From: an uncultured Methanobrevibacter sp.
Lineage (GTDB): Archaea > Methanobacteriota > Methanobacteria > Methanobacteriales > Methanobacteriaceae
Length of the DNA: 14,762 nucleotides
Direction: 5' to 3'
Assembly: GCF_937906425.1 (NCBI RefSeq)
Contig: NZ_CALCYR010000161.1
Span: 1 to 14,762, forward strand
Shown here: positions 1 to 5,109 of the stretch, piece by piece
How positions within the stretch are numbered: the first letter of the stretch is position 1
Layout: each line of letters opens with the position of its first letter
Position numbers and translations under genes: made by a program
Notes under the pieces: model-generated
The model's database searches: none
What the model was told of the DNA's origin: nothing
The model's input: the letters and a program-made list of their open reading frames with translations, nothing else

Positions 1-90
1 TTTAAAATTAGTAAAATAAGGATTATATGAGCGTAGTTTAGAAAAAACTAAAAAAGTAGTTATGAATAAAAAGGGCTAACAAGTTACAAA
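1..90. repeat. Repeat copy A (left edge of island)
   Basis: Bases 1-55 are identical to 9591-9645 (copy C). Bases 49-87 also resemble 4552-4591 (copy B), sharing a stretch of the form taaaaaagtagtt...aataaaaa...aacaagt.ac. The repeat lies just downstream of the DUF2283 gene and could act as an attachment site, a recombination boundary or a degenerate terminator. The hairpin that is intact in copy B is degraded here (gttac opposite gtcac has one mismatch). The rest of 91-182 is A-rich with no gene visible. Confidence 0.7.
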
Positions 91-182
91 AAGTCACATT
101 TTGAACTAAGAAAATTAATTAAAAAATTAGAAAAAAAAGAAAAAAATTAAGATTATTCAAAAACTGAAAAAACCTAAAAAAA

Positions 183-554
183 TTAATAAGCAGTTACCAA
201 TTCAGTCGCCATATTAGGAATATGATTCAAATTACTAGTGATGCGATTAACATCAACCACTTGATTCTTATTACAAACAAGGACAATTAACTGAACTTTC
301 AAACTAATAGCCTCTTCAGTAATCTCTGAATGAACACTAATTTTAACAAGGTTGTTAAAATGAGATTTATCTATATGGAATACTTTAGAAGCATTTAAAA
401 ATTCAAATGCTACAGGTTTACCTTCAGTATCTAAATCTAATATCACATCATTATCTAACTCAAGGGAAACCTCATAATCATAAGGTTCAGCACAATATAT
501 GAACAAGGAATCTCCATTATGATCATAATCATACACCACTTCATTTCTATTCAT
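183..554 (-). CDS. DUF2283 family protein, candidate immunity protein
   Basis: A 123-residue protein whose first 60 residues follow the DUF2283 pattern: a YD..GDSLFIY opening, then an acidic strand, then VILDLDTEGKPVAFEFLNASK, which corresponds to the family's 'I.D.D..G.vvGiEilnAS' core. DUF2283 proteins are small and of unknown biochemical function. The C-terminal half (about residues 65-123) has no motif I recognise. The ATG overlaps by ATGA with the stop codon of a 35-codon toxin remnant, the same coupling that joins the full-length MuF-ART toxin to its partner at 5106-5109. This position suggests an immunity protein that outlived its toxin. The family assignment is fairly secure; the immunity role is inference. 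Confidence 0.75.
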   Translation of the reverse strand: MNRNEVVYDYDHNGDSLFIYCAEPYDYEVSLELDNDVILDLDTEGKPVAFEFLNASKVFHIDKSHFNNLVKISVHSEITEEAISLKVQLIVLVCNKNQVVDVNRITSNLNHIPNMATELVTAY

Positions 555-658
555 TTTCTCACCCTTAATTTTAGTGGTATTAAATCTTCACCCATTGCTC
601 CTTTAACTGGTTTGCCTCCAAATTTAACAAGTTCCACTTTACATTTTTTTAGTAAAAA
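551..658 (-). pseudogene. 3' remnant of a third MuF-ART toxin gene
   Basis: The minus strand encodes 35 residues beginning FLLKKCKVELVKFGGKPVKG and ending ...PLKLRVRK, closely matching the last 36 residues of the full-length MuF-ART toxin, which read FLLKKCKVELIKFGGKPVKG and end ...PIKLRVVGYK. An in-frame TAA (the stop of the DUF2080 gene) directly precedes the remnant, so it has no start and lacks the catalytic Arg, STS and ExE elements. Its stop overlaps the ATG of the DUF2283 gene as ATGA. The DNA match to 5120-5220 is also high. It records that another toxin of the same C-terminal type once stood here and was replaced or deleted up to its final codons. Confidence 0.85.
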
Positions 659-802
659 TTAATTGTCTTCCTCTTCAGATAATAATACTAACTGGACCTC
701 TCGTCCAATCCATTTCTTAGGAACAATTATCCTAGCGCTATTGCCATGGGGCTTAGCAATCTTTATAATACTTTCATCAGCATTCTCAATAATGATTTTC
801 AA
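659..802 (-). CDS. DUF2080-type transposon-associated small protein
   Basis: A 47-residue protein starting at TTG (LKIIIENADE...) with ggaaggtg about 8 bases upstream as ribosome binding site. It carries the pattern GNSARIIVPKKWIGREVQLV (residues 20-39), which I recognise as the core of the archaeal DUF2080 'transposase-associated' family: an AbrB-like GNS.R..VPK.WIG strand-turn-strand. Such proteins accompany insertion sequences in methanogens and may bind DNA. No transposase is adjacent, so this is a passenger or IS relic. Its stop codon abuts the toxin 3' scar, which suggests that its arrival or a recombination event removed the rest of that toxin. The family is recognised from memory; its function is unknown. 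Confidence 0.75.
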   Translation of the reverse strand: MKIIIENADESIIKIAKPHGNSARIIVPKKWIGREVQLVLLSEEEDN

Positions 803-829
803 TTAAATAACACCTTCCAGGAAATTAGA

Positions 830-1018
830 TTAATAATAATATTTTTCACCAGTGAATTCTTCCATCTCTTTACACCATTCTACATATGCTTCCCAACCCT
901 CAGGATCAAGTTCTTTATAGTACTTGATAGAATCCTCACGATCTTCAGGAGTGTCCATCTCTAAAATAATACTTAAAGGAACGAAAAGTATTCCAGCTAC
1001 ACTATCTTCCCCACACAT
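830..1018 (-). CDS. Small acidic protein of unknown function
   Basis: A 62-residue ORF with an acidic second half (PEDREDSIKYYKELDPEGWE...). A strong aaggaggag sits about 17 bases upstream of the ATG, longer than the ideal spacing, so the start is not certain. It lies 71 bases after the preceding candidate immunity gene and 27 bases before the DUF2080 gene, apparently in one transcript. Its tail (GWEAYVEWCKEMEEFTGE) weakly resembles the tail of the candidate immunity protein at 4792-5109 (TWEEAEYRILREYCEATGH), which could indicate a diverged or shortened immunity gene. I do not recognise a family. Its location in a run of small genes behind a toxin is the main functional hint. Confidence 0.5.
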   Translation of the reverse strand: MCGEDSVAGILFVPLSIILEMDTPEDREDSIKYYKELDPEGWEAYVEWCKEMEEFTGEKYYY

Positions 1019-1089
1019 AATCTCTCTAATAATTACTCCTCCTTATCTACTTAATTTATATAATACTTTGTTACAACTAATATATAAAG

Positions 1090-1719
1090 TTAACCAATTA
1101 TTTCCTTATGATTAGGAATCTCTGAATATTTCATTTTGTACAAGATATCATTAAATGCAGAATAATCCTTAATCAATTGAGAAAAGCGAGGATATTTGCT
1201 AATAAACTCCAACATAGTCTCCATAATAAAAATATGATATTTATCATGTGAAGATTCCACTAAAGAAATACTTTCATTAAAATACTCTTTATTAATTTTT
1301 TTTATCTCAACCTTATCATTCTCATTTATCCACCTTTTTCTTTTTAACATGGAATAAATAGATAAAAATATAGGAGGCACGAAATCATCCAGTTCAGCCA
1401 ACTCATCCCCAAACATTAGAACAGCAACTTGATCTACAAGTTTCTCATAAGGTTCCCAAATAAAAAATTTAGAAAACTGAGGATGAACATTCAAAAAAGA
1501 TATTAATTCTGCTTTACGTTCATCTAATGAATAATGTCTGGAATAATATAGTTTTTCCTCTACTTGTTCCCATAATCCTTTGTCCTTTATATTATCACAA
1601 TACATCCTATAACTGGCGAAGCCACTAAAAGAGATACAAGACAAAAGGAGGATTGGAAGGTATCCGTCAAAATTTACTAATTCCATAACATCTTTTTCGG
1701 TCACTTTATTTTCTCTCAT
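1090..1719 (-). CDS. Candidate immunity protein for the second ART toxin
   Basis: About 209 residues if translation starts at the ATG of MRENKVTEKD, which has ggagtg 8 bases upstream. An in-frame TTG 27 bases further up (1746) would overlap the toxin stop but has no better signal, so the ATG is preferred. The protein is soluble-looking apart from one short hydrophobic stretch (residues about 20-33, YLPILLLSCISFSG). It is rich in aromatic and charged residues, looks mostly helical, and has no recognised domain. It begins 19 bases after the stop of the MuF-ART toxin, the usual place of a cognate immunity gene. No catalytic motif, such as an ADP-ribosyl-hydrolase signature, is visible. The role is inferred from position only. 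Confidence 0.7.
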   Translation of the reverse strand: MRENKVTEKDVMELVNFDGYLPILLLSCISFSGFASYRMYCDNIKDKGLWEQVEEKLYYSRHYSLDERKAELISFLNVHPQFSKFFIWEPYEKLVDQVAVLMFGDELAELDDFVPPIFLSIYSMLKRKRWINENDKVEIKKINKEYFNESISLVESSHDKYHIFIMETMLEFISKYPRFSQLIKDYSAFNDILYKMKYSEIPNHKEIIG

Positions 1720-1738
1720 ATTAAACACACTCCTTTTT

Positions 1739-3886
1739 TTAGTCAATCAATAATATTGTTACATATTTTTTCGTATGATCTATCTCTTTAACCATAAATT
1801 TCTGGTTCCGTGGTAAAGTGAACTCATGTTCTCTTGTAAGGCCTGCTAAACGAGGGTCATTAGCAGCTATTCCTTTCGTTCCTTTAGGTGCAAGTATCTT
1901 TACAAGATACCTGTCATCATATTGAAAGTTATCCCCCACAGATTTTTTATAACTTGTTGAAACCGGGTGTTTCCATTGAGCTATACTCCCAGGTTCTAAA
2001 TCTAAAAATATCTCTTCCTCCCTTCCGGACCATAAAACAGTATCCTGAGTTAAACCACCACTTTTCTCCATAAGAGAATTTATATTTTTAACCCACTCCT
2101 TAATCTGTTTAATATATTCTTTTCGTCCAGTTTTCGATTTAGACCAATATCTCTCGCGGAAATCAACATCATTAAGGAAATATCCTTTTATGTCTATAGA
2201 GTGAATACCATAATAACAATTAGCACTTTCTATTTCTTTTTCAGAAATTTGAATGGATTGTTGTGATGCAATTTGTCTCTTTTCTAGTTTTCCTTTTTCT
2301 GAAACACTTTCAAAATTATTAGAATCATCCGCTTCAAAAGAAGATTCTTCCACTTTGTATTTCTTTAAATTAAGACGATTTTGTTCACGAAGCCCTGATG
2401 ATTCTAATTTCTCCATTTTAGACTTAAGTTTTAAAATATCCTTTTCTAATTCTTTTTGTTTAGTAGGATTAGAAGTTTTATATTCTGAAACTTTTCGTTT
2501 TAAGTCTACAAGATGGTTCTGATATTGTTTTCTTTGTCGTTTGCTTAATTTCTTTCCAACTTCACGTAATCTTTTAGAATCTGGAATTTCCAATAATTCA
2601 TTTAAATTAATATCTGTTTTTGAAGTATTAACATTTTGTGCTTTAGATAACTCCTCACCAGATTTACTTAATCTTTTAAATTTAGAATCCTCTGAAAGAT
2701 TATCTTCAAACCTCGGAGTCCCATAGGCTTCTTTGAAAGGTTTATTCTCATTGTCTAAAATAGTGTATTTCTGTTTTTGTTTATAATTATCTATTTTTGG
2801 CAAATTGTCTTTTGATATGTATTTTACTCTGATTCCATGATGTGAAAGTTTTTTATCTAATTCTTTACTATAACTTTCAACATTTTTTACTAAGAATTTT
2901 TGGTATCTCCCGTTTAGTGCAAGGCCTTTTTCTTGTTTTGTGATTTTCTTTGATTGGTAGGCTTTTTGGATTCTATTATAATATTCAGATTCTGCATCTA
3001 AAAATTCTCTTCTAAGAATATTGTTGAAATCAATCATACTATTTCTTAATGAAATGTTATCAGTGACATCCCTTTTTTCCAGTTTCATTACTATTAATCC
3101 ATTATCCGTTGTGGATGTTAATCCGTATTCTGTTTTAAGCATTTTATTAACATCTATGCTACTTGGAATAGGGGAGTGACCTTGAGGATGGTTGTGTATG
3201 CTTAACTTGAATCCTTTTTCTTCAAAAATATCTTCAACAGGATTGTGTAAGATTCTTGTGTCCATGTAATCTGTGTAATTGTTCAAGACTTGTTTGCCTT
3301 CACTGTCCCATGCAGACATGGTTTCGAATCTTAACTTGTCGGTTTGCAATTTATGCTTAGCCAACTCAGAAGATATTAATTCTATATCTTCATCTGGAAT
3401 AAAACCTTTCAATTCATCAGTAATGGCATTCTTTAACTGGCGATATGGAGATTCCATACGATATTGATCTATCACTCCCTCAGATTGATAATATTCTAAT
3501 GGATATTCTCCATTCAAGGCATCCTCAACAGTAATTGGCCTATAACCAGGAATGTCTATCAGTTGGTCTTCTGTAAACTCCGGCAATCCTAGTGGAGCCA
3601 TCTTGCCTAATGGAATAATATAAGGTAAAGTTGTGCATCTGCAGTTTATCCATTCTTTAATTGGTCCGCTTTTATCACCTGGAAAGAGTAATCCGTTGCT
3701 GAAGGTATTTCCTACTGCTACGATATGCCCATGCAGTGGTGCATGACTGTCTCTTACTCGATTGTCTTGTCCTGTCCACCACATATGGTACTCAACGCCA
3801 AGCTCATCATAAACACTGAATGCACCTTCATTTTGGGGGGAATTTATTTCAGTCCTTGCTATACGCCTTGACTCCCAACCTTTCAA
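1739..3886 (-). CDS. N-terminally truncated MuF protein with ADP-ribosyltransferase toxin tail
   Basis: Up to 715 residues. Residues 1-95 are the C-terminal half of the MuF/SPP1 gp7 domain (GWESRRIARTEIN, the DNRVRDSHAPLHG segment, EWINCRC), nearly identical to the full-length protein, but the N-terminal ~200 residues are missing. Residues about 185-270 form a JAB-like pre-toxin domain with an IHNHP motif at 230-234. A charged, coiled-coil-like stretch follows (about 400-545). The last ~105 residues are an R-S-E class ADP-ribosyltransferase: Arg622 (LWSGR), Ser-Thr-Ser 643-645, and Glu-His-Glu 686-688. The only start is a TTG one base after the XkdF stop, so it is either coupled to XkdF or untranslated until recombination joins it to an intact MuF 5' end. 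A candidate immunity gene follows directly. Domain calls are secure; toxicity is inferred. Confidence 0.85.
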   Translation of the reverse strand: MKGWESRRIARTEINSPQNEGAFSVYDELGVEYHMWWTGQDNRVRDSHAPLHGHIVAVGNTFSNGLLFPGDKSGPIKEWINCRCTTLPYIIPLGKMAPLGLPEFTEDQLIDIPGYRPITVEDALNGEYPLEYYQSEGVIDQYRMESPYRQLKNAITDELKGFIPDEDIELISSELAKHKLQTDKLRFETMSAWDSEGKQVLNNYTDYMDTRILHNPVEDIFEEKGFKLSIHNHPQGHSPIPSSIDVNKMLKTEYGLTSTTDNGLIVMKLEKRDVTDNISLRNSMIDFNNILRREFLDAESEYYNRIQKAYQSKKITKQEKGLALNGRYQKFLVKNVESYSKELDKKLSHHGIRVKYISKDNLPKIDNYKQKQKYTILDNENKPFKEAYGTPRFEDNLSEDSKFKRLSKSGEELSKAQNVNTSKTDINLNELLEIPDSKRLREVGKKLSKRQRKQYQNHLVDLKRKVSEYKTSNPTKQKELEKDILKLKSKMEKLESSGLREQNRLNLKKYKVEESSFEADDSNNFESVSEKGKLEKRQIASQQSIQISEKEIESANCYYGIHSIDIKGYFLNDVDFRERYWSKSKTGRKEYIKQIKEWVKNINSLMEKSGGLTQDTVLWSGREEEIFLDLEPGSIAQWKHPVSTSYKKSVGDNFQYDDRYLVKILAPKGTKGIAANDPRLAGLTREHEFTLPRNQKFMVKEIDHTKKYVTILLID

Positions 3887-3898
3887 ACTAGAGAATTC
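3597..3898 (-). repeat. MuF homology segment, copy 2
   Basis: These 302 bases align without gaps to 7021-7322 with about 15 differences by my count, eight of them clustered near the NSPQNEG/NTAQNEG codons. The identity ends abruptly at gaattc on the right, exactly where XkdF sequence begins, and fades to moderate similarity on the left. It is a direct repeat long enough for homologous recombination between the full-length toxin gene and the orphan tail. Confidence 0.9.
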
Positions 3899-4393
3899 TT
3901 TTTATCCTTGATTTGGTGCTGACATTGAAACTGGAATTTAACAATTTCTTGAGTTTTTCAGCATCCTTACATTCTATTGTTGTTGCACTAACTCCAGTAT
4001 ACTGTTCATTTTTAATTCCTTGAATCACATCCTGGTCTGTAATTTTTACTGTAACAAACCATGTGCCAGTAGGATATTCTCTTGGTGTGCCATCAATGAA
4101 TTTCACTATTGTAGGCTCTGTAGTAACATGTGATTCTAAAACTGTTCCTATTACTCGGCTATTATATAGGAATTCATGCTCCAAATCAACAATCCTCCAT
4201 TCAAGGAATCCTGAAGCTAAACCTTTAATCTCAGATTCTGTCAATGGTTTTTCTCCATATTCATATTCACAATCCTTTTGGTAAGGTACAAGAACTGGAC
4301 TAGTGACTATGATGTATTCCTTTGTTTCTTCGATAATGTTGATAATGGCAATGCACTCTCCAAAAATGTTGTTTTTTTTCCTACAAAATTCAT
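3888..4393 (-). pseudogene. XkdF-like phage head protease, frameshifted at A8
   Basis: The open frame gives LTESEIKGLASGFLEW...; the first in-frame start is a TTG at 4244, in the middle of the domain. The same frame stays open upstream to a TAA just before an ATG (4393) in another frame. The ATG frame reads MNFVGKK and moves into the long frame only if one base is added, or the ribosome slips -1, at the run of eight A (4372-4379). The joined product would be 168 residues. It fits the XkdF / Peptidase_S78_2 pattern, with the probable catalytic His in VDLEHEF (residue 73) and Ser in YTGVSATTI (residue 136), plus TWFVTVKITDQDV. The 3' end runs into the MuF fragment and stops after KSRIKRIL, so the C-terminus is also altered. 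The family call is good; whether the shift is decay, programmed or an error is open. Confidence 0.7.
4372..4379 (-). other. Slippery A8 run at the XkdF frameshift
   Basis: On the coding strand the sequence is gga, seven further A, then caac. Reading A-AAA-AAA with a -1 slip places aac-aac-att in frame with the rest of XkdF. It could be a mutation, a programmed or transcriptional slippage site, or a homopolymer sequencing error. Confidence 0.6.
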
Positions 4394-4443
4394 TTTAATT
4401 TTTAAATAAAAAAGATATTAATTTTTTTTGGTGAAAAAAAATT

Positions 4444-4467
4444 ATGAAGATAAATTGGTATCTTCAT
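4444..4467 (-). terminator. Hairpin with following T tract
   Basis: A perfect 9-bp inverted repeat, atgaagata and tatcttcat, with a 6-base loop. Read on the minus strand it is followed within three bases by a run of eight T. It lies between copy B of the island repeat and the XkdF start, so it could end transcription arriving from the portal-MuF-immunity unit. Confidence 0.55.
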
Positions 4468-4610
4468 TATACATAGTGGAAAATTAGAAACTCAAAGGAA
4501 AACAAGCAAAAAAAGAAACAAAGAAAGAATAATGCTTTGTTTAGTAAAAAATAAAAAAGTAGTTTTAAATAAAAAAAGGCCAACAAGTGACGATTTGTCA
4601 CGAGTTGACC
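4465..4610. repeat. Repeat copy B (between the two toxin units)
   Basis: Bases 4465-4501 match 9551-9587 of copy C with one mismatch (acatagtggaaaattag and onward). Bases 4552-4591 match 49-87 of copy A imperfectly. Copy B therefore joins the left part of C with the right part of A and lacks the gattatatgagcgtag core that A and C share. It separates the full-length toxin/immunity unit from the XkdF/orphan-toxin unit. The 4394-4791 gap otherwise holds only two hairpins and simple A-rich and GA-rich sequence (agagagagaga at 4731-4741). Confidence 0.65.
4578..4610 (-). terminator. Two-part stem-loop with T tract
   Basis: An outer stem, ggccaac with gttgacc (one mismatch), and a perfect inner stem, gtgac with gtcac, surround a gattt loop. 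On the minus strand the hairpin is followed by seven T, as expected for a terminator after the candidate immunity gene at 4792. On the plus strand it is followed by ataagttttttt, so it could work in both directions. The equivalent spot in repeat copy A is degenerate. Confidence 0.6.
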
Positions 4611-4791
4611 ATAAGTTTTTTTCACCATAATATAAATGTGGTGAAAAACCTGGAAAAGCATAAACATATTAGGTTTATGTATAACACTATACAATAAAAT
4701 ATTAGATAAAAAATAGTATAAAAAGTTTTAGAGAGAGAGAGCATTTGAAAAATAAAAAAAGAAAAAGAAAAAGAAAAAAGAGTTAATAAAT

Positions 4792-5109
4792 TTATTCTCC
4801 TATTTCTTCCCAGATGAATAAGTCCCAGTGACCAGTAGCTTCACAATACTCTCGGAGAATACGATACTCCGCTTCCTCCCAAGTTTCATTTGGACCAATC
4901 CAACGGTCACCACGACCAAAAATATACCAATTACCAGATTCTACTAGATGTTTCTGATACATACGACGGTAAATATCCCTAAATTTAGGATCATCATCAA
5001 ATTCCATACTCGCAAAAACCCATTGAGGCAATAACACACGGGTATTATTAATTATTTCATCTGCATGAAGCAATAAATAATCCTGGTTAAAGAAGTCTGC
5101 TCGTTTCAT
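4792..5109 (-). CDS. Candidate immunity protein for the full-length MuF-ART toxin
   Basis: A 105-residue acidic protein rich in aromatic residues, with seven Trp (LLPQWVF, NWYIFGRGDRWIGPNETWEE, GHWDLFIWEE). I do not recognise a family; there is no signal peptide and no membrane segment. Its ATG overlaps the toxin's stop codon (ATGA), so translation is probably coupled, which is typical of toxin-immunity pairs. The gene is followed by a hairpin with a T tract, so it closes the portal-MuF-immunity unit. In phages of this type XkdF normally follows MuF directly; here this gene sits between them, as expected for a toxin accessory. The immunity role is inferred from size, charge and coupling. Confidence 0.75.
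   Translation of the reverse strand: MKRADFFNQDYLLLHADEIINNTRVLLPQWVFASMEFDDDPKFRDIYRRMYQKHLVESGNWYIFGRGDRWIGPNETWEEAEYRILREYCEATGHWDLFIWEEIGE

Noticed and set aside
1..55. Copies A and C as terminal repeats of an insertion sequence
   Set aside because: They are direct, not inverted, and enclose no transposase.
1719..1746. TTG start for the candidate immunity gene that would overlap the toxin stop
   Set aside because: The downstream ATG has ggagtg at good spacing, and the TTG's extra nine residues overlap that ribosome binding site.
3090..3345. JAB-like domain as a real JAMM metalloprotease
   Set aside because: The IHNHP motif is present, but I cannot point to the complete set of metal ligands (upstream Glu and the S..D pair in standard spacing), so I call it only JAB-like.
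4467..4694. A 75-codon minus-strand frame rich in Phe and Leu
   Set aside because: It lies over repeat copy B and the two-part hairpin. Its hydrophobic composition comes from A/T runs and it has no ribosome binding site.
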